In this document: piece by piece, positions 45,265 to 52,941 of the stretch
How the letters are laid out: each line of letters begins with the position of its first letter
Numbering within the stretch: position 1 is the first letter of the stretch
Origin: CAXTPV01 sp965276715
Lineage (GTDB): Bacteria; Pseudomonadota; Alphaproteobacteria; Acetobacterales; Acetobacteraceae
Reading direction: 5' to 3'
DNA: 64,000 bases
Assembly: GCA_965276715.1 (NCBI GenBank)
Contig: OZ255622.1
Location: forward strand, 3,348,001 to 3,412,000
Program-made: the position numbers and the translations under genes
The notes under the pieces: model-generated
What the model was told of the DNA's origin: nothing
Seen by the model: only the letters and a program-made list of their open reading frames with translations
The model's database searches: none

Positions 45265-46424
45265 AGCGAGGCCGTCGCGCGCGGAATGCGGCCGCGTGCC
45301 GCCATCAACGCGGCGGCGATCGCCGCGCGCATCGGCGTCGGCCGCAGATCGCCGTCGTAGGGCAGGGCACGGGGCTGCAGCCCGTCGGCGCGCGCGAATT
45401 GCGGGTCGCGTGCCTGGTAGGTGTGCCGGTCCGTCAGGCCCCAGGTCATCACGGTGGTGACCGCCGGCTCGTCGAGCGCGACATCGAGTACGCGGCGCAC
45501 CAGATCCGCACCCTGCCGGTCGCGTGCGTCGATTCCGGGCGGCATGTCGCGATCGCGAACGTCGAGTTCGGTCAGGTGGATCTCGAGCCCGAAACCCGCG
45601 AGCTCGCCCAGGAAGCGCCGGTAGGCAGCGTCGTCGACCGGAAACTCGGCCGACAGATGCGTCTGCAAGCCGAAACCGTCGAGCGGCACGCCGATCCGGC
45701 GCCAGCCTTCGATCAGCCGCAGGTAGGTCGCGCGTTTCTCGTCGAAGCGCGCACCGCGCCACTCCAGCCCATCCTCGTTGAGGAACAATCTGGCGTCGGG
45801 GTCAGCGTCGCGTGCGAGCCGGAATGCGAGTGGCACGTAGTCGGCGCCCAGCGCGCGTCGCCACGGCGACAAGGTCAATCCCTCCGGTCCGCGATGCCAG
45901 ACCGGGTCGCTCACCTCATTGGCGACGTCCCAGCACAGCACCCGTCCGCGCGTATGCCCGACGAGAGAAGCGACATGCCGCTCGAGACACCGGCGCGCGT
46001 CCGCTGCGGTCCCGAACCGCAGCGTCGTGCGCAGCCATGGCGGCATCGCCAGGCCCCAGACCAGCGTGTGCATGCGCACGCCGATCGAATGCCTCGCCGC
46101 GAAGCCGAGCACCGCATCGAGCGCTTCGAAATCGAATGCTCCCGGAGCCGGCTCCGCGTGGTCCCACTTGGCTTCCCACCCCGGCGTCAGCAGGCCGCAT
46201 TGCGACACGAACAGGTCGGCATAGGCCCGGTCCCCAAGCTCGTCCGCCAGCAGCTCGGACCCGAACCGGAGCCCGCGCCGCCGGGCCAGCGCGTCGAGTC
46301 CGCCGACCGCGCCAGGCGCACGCGCGGCGCCGCGCGTGCGCCGCCTTCCGTCGATCGCCCATCCGGCCGCCAGCGCGGCGCCCGCCGCGATCAACCGGCG
46401 GCGACCCGAACCGGACGGCGGCAC
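45261..46424 (-). CDS. GH10-family glycosidase in the polysaccharide operon, Tat-type signal
   Basis: A 387-residue protein. It begins with a twin-arginine leader (RRRLIAAGAALAAGWAIDG). The GH10 barrel follows: FGSELLADELGD, KWDHAEPAPGAFDFEALDAV, GHTLVWG-like MHTLVWGLAMP, CWDVANEVSDP with the acid/base Glu, LFLNEDGLE, and EIHLTELDVRD with the nucleophile Glu. The family cleaves xylan-type beta-1,4 links. A role in trimming or releasing the operon product is likely; true xylan digestion is possible. GTG start lies four bases after the preceding stop. Confidence 0.9.
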   Translation of the reverse strand: MPPSGSGRRRLIAAGAALAAGWAIDGRRRTRGAARAPGAVGGLDALARRRGLRFGSELLADELGDRAYADLFVSQCGLLTPGWEAKWDHAEPAPGAFDFEALDAVLGFAARHSIGVRMHTLVWGLAMPPWLRTTLRFGTAADARRCLERHVASLVGHTRGRVLCWDVANEVSDPVWHRGPEGLTLSPWRRALGADYVPLAFRLARDADPDARLFLNEDGLEWRGARFDEKRATYLRLIEGWRRIGVPLDGFGLQTHLSAEFPVDDAAYRRFLGELAGFGLEIHLTELDVRDRDMPPGIDARDRQGADLVRRVLDVALDEPAVTTVMTWGLTDRHTYQARDPQFARADGLQPRALPYDGDLRPTPMRAAIAAALMAARGRIPRATASL

Positions 46425-46428
46425 GGGC

Positions 46429-47193
46429 TCAGATCCTGGCCGCGAGCCAGCGCGGCAGCGCGCTGTCGCCACCATTGAGCACCGCGCCGAGCAGCCGGCC
46501 TCCGGCGCGCTCGATCGCGGTGCGCGACAAGCCGATCGCGGAAGCTCGCGTCTTGTCCGCCTCCGTGACCAGCACCGACCCGTCGCAATGGCGCGCGAGC
46601 GGAATGGCGCTGGTGCCGCTGCCCATCGACCCACAATCGATCACCGTCAGCGGGAAGCATTGACGGATCGCATCGAGCAGCCGGCTCGAATCCTCGCCGG
46701 CGAGGGCCAGCATCCGCCCGGTTGCCGCCCAGCGGATGCGCGGCTCGTGGGTCGGCAGCGCGATCTCGGCCGGCGTCATCCCCTCGCGGAACGCGCGCAG
46801 CATGTCGGGACCCGCCCAGATGCCGCCGCCGGTCGCGTCCACGTAAAGGATCGGTCCATGGGTCGCCCGCGCCGCGGTGCGGGCGAAGGCCGAGACCACC
46901 TGCGCGGTCGGCGCATGCTGATCGGTGGCCGCGAACTGAACGACGATCGGGTCGGCACCGGTCCGAAGCGCGTCGATCGCATGGAACAGGTCGAGGAACG
47001 CTGGGCTCGGCGGGCTCTCGACGGCGGCGCTCGTGCGCGGCGTCTCGACGCGCAGACCGTCGCGCGGGATCGAGGTCGCCATCGTCTCCTTGGCCATGCG
47101 CGCATGGTGGCGCGATCGCTTGACCTGCCTGGGGGGCGTCCGGAGAAGGTCCGGCGCCAGCTCGCCGCCTGCGTCGAAAATCGAAAGGGACAT
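46429..47193 (-). CDS. CpsD/ParA-like protein lacking a Walker A motif
   Basis: A 254-residue protein with the shape of a polysaccharide-synthesis ATPase. The region around FAATDQHAPTAQVVSAFART sits where GxxGxGKT should be, but no P-loop Lys is present. GPILYVDATGGG follows as the A-prime strand, FPLTVIDCGSM as Walker B, and the end SVLVTEADKTRASAIGLSRT fits BY-kinase relatives. A Tyr cluster is also missing. It is probably a regulatory or structural partner for the Wzz-like protein. It is the first gene of the operon; ATG 47193 has AGAGGA ahead. Confidence 0.75.
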   Translation of the reverse strand: MSLSIFDAGGELAPDLLRTPPRQVKRSRHHARMAKETMATSIPRDGLRVETPRTSAAVESPPSPAFLDLFHAIDALRTGADPIVVQFAATDQHAPTAQVVSAFARTAARATHGPILYVDATGGGIWAGPDMLRAFREGMTPAEIALPTHEPRIRWAATGRMLALAGEDSSRLLDAIRQCFPLTVIDCGSMGSGTSAIPLARHCDGSVLVTEADKTRASAIGLSRTAIERAGGRLLGAVLNGGDSALPRWLAARI

Positions 47194-47237
47194 CGAGAGA
47201 TCCTCTGCGTCGGAGATCCGGCGTGCAGCAGCTCCGC

Positions 47238-47281
47238 CCAGTAAACAATCCAGTACCGCAACGAACCAGTAACGCAACGAA
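47238..47281 (-). promoter_or_regulatory. Tandem 16-bp direct repeats ahead of the polysaccharide operon
   Basis: On the plus strand CCAGTACCGCAACGAA (47250-47265) is followed directly by CCAGTAACGCAACGAA (47266-47281), 15 of 16 bases alike. A partial third unit, CCAGTAAACAAT, lies just before at 47238. They sit 45-88 bases upstream of the first gene ATG. A unit of 16 bases places copies about 1.5 turns apart. They may be operator sites or part of the promoter; no protein is known to bind. Confidence 0.6.
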
Positions 47282-47379
47282 AAGGTTCCGCGCAAGGGGA
47301 TTTCGCCGCTTGCCCGTGAACGATCATGATGTCCTGTTCGATCGATAGTGGAACGACGCGTGTGATCCGCGGCCGAGGT

Positions 47380-48063
47380 TCAGGTCCCGGACTGTCCGAG
47401 CCTCGCCATGACTACCGAGACGGCATCCTCGAACATCCCGCTGGTCAAACGCCCGGTGTTCGTGTTGTAGCGCGACACGTGATAGCTGTCGGCGAGCAGC
47501 ATTCCGTCCGGCAGCGCATGAAGAGCGCCGTGCCCGAAACGGTGTGCGGTCAGCCGCGACCCTCGCGCGCGAAGCACCGCGTCATGGGCGAGCTTGCCGA
47601 GCGACAGGATCGCGCGCAGCCCGGTCATCGCGGCCATTTCGGAGACGAGGAAGCGATTGCAGGTGCGCGTCTCGGCGGGCGACGGCAGGTTCGCGGGCGG
47701 CACGCAACGGACCGCGTTGGCGATCCTGCATCCGGTCAGGGCCAGCCCATCGTCGCTTGCCGCCGCATAGGTGCCGTGCGCGAGCCCGAAGCGCATCAAG
47801 GTCTGATACAGCAGCCATCCGGCATGATCGCCGGTGAATGGCCGACCGGTGCGATTGGCACCCTTCACGCCCGGCGCCATCCCCACGATCAGCAGACGCG
47901 CGTCGAGAGGTCCCCAGCTCGGGACCGGCGCATTGAACCAGCCAGGTTCGGCAACTCGATTGCGCGCGCGGTAGTCGGCCAACCTTGGACATAGCGGGCA
48001 ATCCGGGTCCGGACGGTCAGGACCCGAAGGAAGGCTGTCGTCGTCTCCAGGGCGTTCGATCAT
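47380..48063 (-). CDS. Type-5 uracil-DNA glycosylase (UdgB-like)
   Basis: A 227-residue DNA-repair enzyme. The iron-sulfur Cys are in CPLCPRLADYR and in NAVRCVPPANLPSPAETRTC. LIVGMAPGVKGANRTGRPF is the catalytic motif A of this class, which lacks the usual polar Asp/Asn, and HVSRYNTNTGRLT is the motif B region. It removes uracil and some other deaminated bases. It overlaps the NYN gene by ATGA. Often found near folK/rpoZ in related genomes. Confidence 0.92.
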   Translation of the reverse strand: MIERPGDDDSLPSGPDRPDPDCPLCPRLADYRARNRVAEPGWFNAPVPSWGPLDARLLIVGMAPGVKGANRTGRPFTGDHAGWLLYQTLMRFGLAHGTYAAASDDGLALTGCRIANAVRCVPPANLPSPAETRTCNRFLVSEMAAMTGLRAILSLGKLAHDAVLRARGSRLTAHRFGHGALHALPDGMLLADSYHVSRYNTNTGRLTSGMFEDAVSVVMARLGQSGT

Positions 48064-48698
48064 GCTTCCGAGTAGGTGGCATGATTCTCCCCGTTCGTCC
48101 CGCCCTTGACGTCATGTGGCCCTTCGTCGCCGTTTCCCGGGCGGCCTGACGACCGCAGGCGCGGCTCGGTCTGCCGCCTGGTGAACTCAGGCGCGATGCT
48201 CGCCAGTTCGACGAATTGGTCAGCCTGCCGCCGCAGTTCGTCCCCGGCCATCGGCGGCGAGGTCCGCAGCGTGGAGACGACCGTCACCCGCACCCCCTGT
48301 CGCTGGACCGCCTCCACGACCCTGCGGAAGTCGGAATCGCCCGAGAACAGCACCGCGTGGTCGATCCGCGTTGCCATCTCGAGCATGTCGGTCGCAAGCT
48401 CGATGTCCATGTTGCCCTTCACCCGGCGCCGGCCGGAAGCATCGGTGAACTCGCGCGCGGGCTTGGTGACCAGCATGTAGCCATTGTAGGCCAGCCAGTC
48501 GGTCAGCGGCTTGAGTGGGGAGTATTCCTCCGTGTCAAGGATCGCGGAATAGTAGTAGGCGCGGATCACGTTCGTTTGACCGCGGAAGAATGCCAGGAGA
48601 TTTCGATAGTCGACGTCGAAACCGAGATGGCGCGAGGTGGAGTAGAGGTTGGCGCCATCGATGAAAAGACAGACGCGCTCTTCTGGAAGAAATAACAT
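48060..48698 (-). CDS. NYN-domain (LabA/DUF88-like) putative ribonuclease
   Basis: A 212-residue protein. The NYN PIN-like fold is at residues 5-155: RVCLFIDGANLYSTSRHLGF (Asp12), VKGNMDIELATDMLEMA (acidic pair) and AVLFSGDSDFRRVVEAVQRQ. These residues bind metal in NYN RNases. A disordered tail follows. The start MLFLPEERV fits the family and has GGAG about nine bases ahead. Its ATG shares three bases with the divergent folK ATG. Confidence 0.92.
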   Translation of the reverse strand: MLFLPEERVCLFIDGANLYSTSRHLGFDVDYRNLLAFFRGQTNVIRAYYYSAILDTEEYSPLKPLTDWLAYNGYMLVTKPAREFTDASGRRRVKGNMDIELATDMLEMATRIDHAVLFSGDSDFRRVVEAVQRQGVRVTVVSTLRTSPPMAGDELRRQADQFVELASIAPEFTRRQTEPRLRSSGRPGNGDEGPHDVKGGTNGENHATYSEA

Positions 48699-49281
48699 GT
48701 GCACGGATCTCCAGGCTGATGATCGCAAACAGGCCGGCGCGAGTGCCGGCAATGATCAATCCAATCCTCCGATCGTGATTTCGATCGGTTCCAATCTGGC
48801 AGGGCCGTTCGGGTCCCCATTCGAAACCTGCCGTCGCGCGGTCGACCTTGTTGTCGCGCACGCGAAGTTGCGCCGGATCAGGCAGTCGGCCTGGTACGAT
48901 ACGGAGCCGGTGCCCAAGTCGATGCAGCCGAATTTCGTCAATGGCGTCGCGATCTTCGCTGCCACCAACCGCATGTTCGAGCCGGCGTCCCTGCTGCGTA
49001 TCCTCCAGCGCATCGAGCATCTGGCCGGCCGCGAGCGCGGCGAACGTGATGCTGCCAGAACCCTCGATCTCGATATCGTGACCATCGGCGGCCTCGTTCG
49101 CGACGCCCCCGACCCGATCCTGCCGCATCCGCGCGCGCATCTGCGGCGGTTCGTGCTCGAGCCCCTGCGCGACGTCATGCCAGGCTGGCGGCATCCCGTC
49201 CTCGGGACGGATCTCGATGCGCTGATCGCGTCCCTTCCCAAGGGAGGCACGCGTCGCCTTGCGGACGGCCCGGCGGATTGA
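48697..49281 (+). CDS. folK: 6-Hydroxymethyl-7,8-dihydropterin pyrophosphokinase
   Basis: A HPPK of up to 194 residues. IVISIGSNLAGPFGSPFETC is the start of the fold; SAWYDTEPV, NFVNGVAIF, IEHLAGRERGERDAARTLDLDIVTIGG (catalytic RxxRDxxxRxLDxD run) and PHPRAHLRRFVLEPL complete it. It transfers pyrophosphate from ATP in folate synthesis. Family sequence starts near residue 26, so the ATG at 48697 (GGAAG ahead) may give a long leader; a GTG at 48775 is the alternative. rpoZ follows. Confidence 0.92.
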   Translation: MCTDLQADDRKQAGASAGNDQSNPPIVISIGSNLAGPFGSPFETCRRAVDLVVAHAKLRRIRQSAWYDTEPVPKSMQPNFVNGVAIFAATNRMFEPASLLRILQRIEHLAGRERGERDAARTLDLDIVTIGGLVRDAPDPILPHPRAHLRRFVLEPLRDVMPGWRHPVLGTDLDALIASLPKGGTRRLADGPAD

Positions 49282-49326
49282 TACATTGTATGTTTCCAAA
49301 AGCGACGGCGAGCGGAGGTTGAGCGC

Positions 49327-49722
49327 ATGGCGCGCGTCACTGTCGAAGATTGTGTTGAAAAAATCCCTAACCGCTTCGAGCTCGTGCTGCTCGCGGCACA
49401 GCGCGCCCGCAATCTGTCGCGGGGCGAGGAACTGACGCTCGACCGCGACGACGACAAGAACCCGGTCGTCGCGCTGCGCGAAATCGCCGAGGAACGCGTC
49501 AGCTACGGCGCGCTTGAACAGGACCTGATCAAGTCCCTGTCGCGGGCGCCCGAGCCGGAGCCGGCCGACGAGGAGGTTCTCGACCTCATCCCGACCGACC
49601 AGAACATCTTCGGTCTGCAGGATGTCTCTGCCGAGGAGGAGGCTGCCAACGCGCTCGCCGACCTTTCGCCCGAGGATCTCGAGGCGGCCATCGAGGCCGA
49701 GTTGGGTGGGAGGCGTCGCTGA
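49327..49722 (+). CDS. rpoZ: RNA polymerase omega subunit
   Basis: A 131-residue omega subunit. MARVTVEDCVEKIPNRFELV, LAAQRARNLSRGEELTLDRD and DKNPVVALREIAEERVSY are the conserved part; the tail after residue 75 is acidic (EPEPADEEVLDLIP and an Ala/Glu run) and longer than in E. coli. It helps assemble RNA polymerase and contributes to ppGpp binding in many bacteria. rsh follows after about 100 bases, as in most proteobacteria. Confidence 0.96.
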   Translation: MARVTVEDCVEKIPNRFELVLLAAQRARNLSRGEELTLDRDDDKNPVVALREIAEERVSYGALEQDLIKSLSRAPEPEPADEEVLDLIPTDQNIFGLQDVSAEEEAANALADLSPEDLEAAIEAELGGRRR

Positions 49723-49820
49723 CGCGGGGCATCCCCCGTAACCAGCCTCACCTTGCCCCCGACGGTCTCGGCATCGGGGAGACGTCCGCGCCTACCAACA
49801 TCGGTCACGCCCTGGCGGAG

Positions 49821-52007
49821 ATGCCTCCCGCCGGGCTGATCCGCCGCATCACCGCCTATGACACCCGCGCCGATGTCGGCCTCGTCAGCCGGGCCTATGC
49901 GGTCGCCGCCGACGCCCATCTTCGCCAGACCCGTGACAACGGCGATCCCTACATCACGCACCCGCTCGCGGTCGCCGGCATCCTCGCCGGCCTGAAGCTC
50001 GATGCGGCCAGCATCGCCACCGGGCTGCTCCACGACACGATCGAGGACAGCGGCGTCACCCATGAGGCGATCGGCGAGAGGTTCGGTGCCACCATCGCCG
50101 GCCTCGTCGACGGCGTCACCAAGCTCACCCGCCTCGAACTCCAGTCCGACCGGACCAAGCAGGCCGAGAATTTCCGCAAGCTCGTCCTCGCCATGAGCCG
50201 CGACATCCGCGTGCTGATCGTCAAGCTCGCCGACCGCCTCCACAACATGCGCACGCTGCACCATGTCCGCGAACCGGAGCGGCGCACGCGCATCGCCCGC
50301 GAAACGCTCGACATCTACGCGCCGCTCGCCGAGCGGATCGGCATGGATGCGATCAAGAGCGAGCTCCAGGATCTCTCCTTCGGCGTGCTCGAGCCCGAGG
50401 CACGCGGCACCATCCAGGCCCGCCTGAACTATCTTCGCGGCCACGGCGCCGACGTGATCGAGGAGGTCCGCGACGAGCTCACCCGGATCTGTCGCGAGGC
50501 CGGCCACGCCCAGGTCGACGTCCTGGGACGCGAGAAGTCCGCCTACTCGATCTGGGAAAAGATGCAGCGCCGCTCGGTCGCCTTCGAGCAGCTCTCGGAC
50601 ATCATGGCCTTTCGTGTCCTCGTTCCCTCCCGCGAGGAGTGCTACGCGGCCCTCGGCGCCGTCCACGCCGCCTACCCGGTCATCGCCGGCCGCTTCAAGG
50701 ACTACATCTCCACACCCAAGCCGAACGGCTATCAAAGCCTTCACACCGGCGTCACGCTGCGCCAGCCACGCAACCAGAAGATCGAGATCCAGATCCGCAC
50801 GCCCGACATGCACGACGTGGCCGAGAACGGGGTGGCCTGCCACTGGCACTACAAGGGCGCCGACCAGACGGGAGCGAGGCCCGGCGACGTCGAACTCAAG
50901 CGTTTCCGCTGGGTGCAGGACCTGCTCGAAATCCTCGACAACTCGGCGTCGCCCGGCGAATTCCTCGAGAACACCAAGCTCGAGCTCTACCAGGATCAGG
51001 TCTTCTGCTTCACCCCCAAGGGTCAGTTGATCCAGCTCCCGCGCGGTGCCTGTCCGGTCGATTTCGCCTATGCCGTGCACAGCCAGGTCGGCGACACCTG
51101 CGTCGGTGCCAAGGTGAACGGCCGGCTGATGCCGCTGCGCCACGAGCTCGCCAACGGCGACCAGGTCGAGATCATGACCGCGCGCGGCGGCACGCCGTCG
51201 CCCGCCTGGGAGCGCTTCGCCGTCACCGGCAAGGCCCGCGCCCGGATCAGGCGCTGGGTCGCGTTGCAGCAGCGGCAGAACCACATCGACCAGGGCCGTG
51301 CCACGCTCGCCAAGAGCTTCCGCCAGGACGGCCTCGATGGCAGCGAACGCGTGCTCGAGACCGTGCTCAAGCCGCTCAAGTGCGCGACCCTCCCCGACCT
51401 CTATGTCGGCGTCGGCAACGGCAATATCAGCCCGCGCGAGGTCGTCCAGGCCGCCTATCCCGAGATGCGCAACCCGGCGCGTCCGCCTCGCGTGATGCCG
51501 CGCCTGCCCGCGCGGCCCACCCAGCGATCCTCGTCGGGCCAGAGCGGCATCGCCATCCGCGGCATCATCGCCGGCATGAGCGTGCATTATGCGGGCTGCT
51601 GCCGTCCGCTGCCGGGCGACCGCATCGTCGGCATCGTCGCCACCGGCAAGGGCGTGACCGTCCACACCTCCGGCTGCCAGACGCTCGAAAGCTTCGCCGC
51701 CACCCCCGAGCGCTTCCTCGACATCGACTGGGATTATGACGCGCTCGGGCCGATGCGCGAGGCGGAACAGCATCTGGGCCGCGTCAGCGTCATCACCGCC
51801 AACGAACCCGATGCGCTCGCCACGCTGACCAACAGCATCGCCAAGCAGGACGGCACGGTGACCAACCTGCGCATCGTCAACCGCCAGCTCGACTTCATGG
51901 AAGTGCTGATCGACGTCGAGGTGCGCGACGTCCGCCACCTGTCGTCGGTGATCGCCGGCCTGCGCGCCGCCACCGGCATCACTCAGGTCGAGCGCGCCAA
52001 GGCGTGA
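49821..52007 (+). CDS. rsh: Bifunctional (p)ppGpp synthetase/hydrolase
   Basis: A 728-residue RelA/SpoT homologue. The HD hydrolase domain has GDPYITHPLAVAGIL and LLHDTIEDSG with the metal-binding His/Asp, so hydrolysis is likely kept. The synthetase domain has GREKSAYSIWEKMQRRSVAF and SDIMAFRVLV, then YISTPKPNGYQSLHT. TGS (FCFTPKGQLIQLPRGACPVD) and a C-terminal ACT domain (RVSVITANEPDALATL) follow. It controls stringent-response alarmone levels. GGCGGAG lies right against the ATG, an unusually short spacing. Confidence 0.96.
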   Translation: MPPAGLIRRITAYDTRADVGLVSRAYAVAADAHLRQTRDNGDPYITHPLAVAGILAGLKLDAASIATGLLHDTIEDSGVTHEAIGERFGATIAGLVDGVTKLTRLELQSDRTKQAENFRKLVLAMSRDIRVLIVKLADRLHNMRTLHHVREPERRTRIARETLDIYAPLAERIGMDAIKSELQDLSFGVLEPEARGTIQARLNYLRGHGADVIEEVRDELTRICREAGHAQVDVLGREKSAYSIWEKMQRRSVAFEQLSDIMAFRVLVPSREECYAALGAVHAAYPVIAGRFKDYISTPKPNGYQSLHTGVTLRQPRNQKIEIQIRTPDMHDVAENGVACHWHYKGADQTGARPGDVELKRFRWVQDLLEILDNSASPGEFLENTKLELYQDQVFCFTPKGQLIQLPRGACPVDFAYAVHSQVGDTCVGAKVNGRLMPLRHELANGDQVEIMTARGGTPSPAWERFAVTGKARARIRRWVALQQRQNHIDQGRATLAKSFRQDGLDGSERVLETVLKPLKCATLPDLYVGVGNGNISPREVVQAAYPEMRNPARPPRVMPRLPARPTQRSSSGQSGIAIRGIIAGMSVHYAGCCRPLPGDRIVGIVATGKGVTVHTSGCQTLESFAATPERFLDIDWDYDALGPMREAEQHLGRVSVITANEPDALATLTNSIAKQDGTVTNLRIVNRQLDFMEVLIDVEVRDVRHLSSVIAGLRAATGITQVERAKA

Positions 52008-52011
52008 ATCC

Positions 52012-52410
52012 CTGATCATCGGGCTCGGCTCCGACCTGATCGACATTCGGCGCATCGAGCGCGTCCTCGAGCGTCACAACACCCGTTTCCTCGAGCGCGT
52101 CTTCACGCCCACCGAGCGCGCGCGCGCCGAGCGCGGCGGGGGGCACAACCGGGCCAGCTCGCTGGCCAAGCGCTGGGCCGCCAAGGAGGCGTGCGCCAAG
52201 GCGCTCGGCACCGGCTTCTCGCGGGGCGTCTTCCACTCCGACCTCGGGGTCGTCAACCTGCCGTCCGGTCAGCCCACGATGGCACTCACCCTCGGCGCCC
52301 TCGCTCGCCTCGAAGCCCTCACCCCGGCCGGGAAGACCAGCGTCATCGCGCTGACGATGACCGACGAGCCGCCCTACGCCTTCGCCGCCGTCATCATCGA
52401 GGCACGATAG
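52012..52410 (+). CDS. acpS: Holo-[acyl-carrier-protein] synthase, no usual start codon
   Basis: The frame from 52012 to TAG 52410 encodes IIGLGSDLIDIRRIERVLER, RFLERVFTPTER, AKRWAAKEACAKALGTG and then DLGVVNLPSGQPTMAL: a complete AcpS of ~132 residues with its Mg-binding Asp and Glu. No ATG, GTG or TTG occurs in frame before the family start; the codon exactly at the expected Met position is CTG (52012), followed by ATC ATC. AcpS moves phosphopantetheine from CoA to ACP and is usually essential. It starts five bases after the rsh stop. Standard gene finders would miss it. Confidence 0.9.
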   Translation: MIIGLGSDLIDIRRIERVLERHNTRFLERVFTPTERARAERGGGHNRASSLAKRWAAKEACAKALGTGFSRGVFHSDLGVVNLPSGQPTMALTLGALARLEALTPAGKTSVIALTMTDEPPYAFAAVIIEAR

Positions 52411-52458
52411 GCGCCCGACTGGCTTGCATGATGCAATCCTCCAGGTTACACCCGTGTG

Positions 52459-52941
52459 ATGCAACGCAAGAGCTTCGGCAACATGCAGTGCCCTGTCGCC
52501 CGGAGTCTGGAACGGGTCGGCGAATGGTGGAGCATCCTGATCCTGCGCGACGCCTTCTACGGGCTGACCCGGTTCGATCAGTTCCAGCGAAGTCTCGACA
52601 TCGCCCCCAACATGCTCGCTCGGCGGCTCGACGCCCTTGTCGAGGCCGGTCTGCTCGAGCGCCGGCGCTACAGCGAGCGTCCGCCCCGCGACGACTACTG
52701 CCTGACCGAGTGCGGACGCGACTTCCGCCCGGTGATGCAGGCGATGCTGGCTTGGGGCAACCGGCATTTCGCGCCGGAGGGGTTGAGCGTACTCTACGCT
52801 AATCGAGAAACGGGCCGGCCGGCGGAGCCGACCGTCGTCGATTGCGTCAGTGGCCGGCCGATGAGCGATCCGGTCTTCCGTCTCGTCGCCGGTCCGGCCG
52901 CCGACGATCGCATGCGGGCGCGCCTCGAGCGGACGGCTTAG
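52459..52941 (+). CDS. HxlR-family transcriptional regulator
   Basis: A 160-residue winged-helix regulator. MQCPVARSLERVGEWWSILI, LRDAFYGLTRFDQFQRSL and APNMLARRLDALVEAGLLER are the HxlR pattern, with a Cys near residue 11 that could sense redox or electrophiles. The extended C-terminal part is less conserved. GTG 52456 directly before ATG 52459 is an alternative start. The thioesterase gene begins at the very next base after its stop, so the two are likely co-regulated. Confidence 0.92.
   Translation: MQRKSFGNMQCPVARSLERVGEWWSILILRDAFYGLTRFDQFQRSLDIAPNMLARRLDALVEAGLLERRRYSERPPRDDYCLTECGRDFRPVMQAMLAWGNRHFAPEGLSVLYANRETGRPAEPTVVDCVSGRPMSDPVFRLVAGPAADDRMRARLERTA

Noticed and set aside
47238..47281. 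A CRISPR-like repeat
   Set aside because: Units are directly adjacent with no spacers and only two to three copies; no cas genes are seen in the window.
49503..52055. An 850-codon minus-strand open frame opposite rsh
   Set aside because: Repetitive Gly/Asp/Arg/Val composition typical of an antisense shadow; the plus strand has a complete Rsh.
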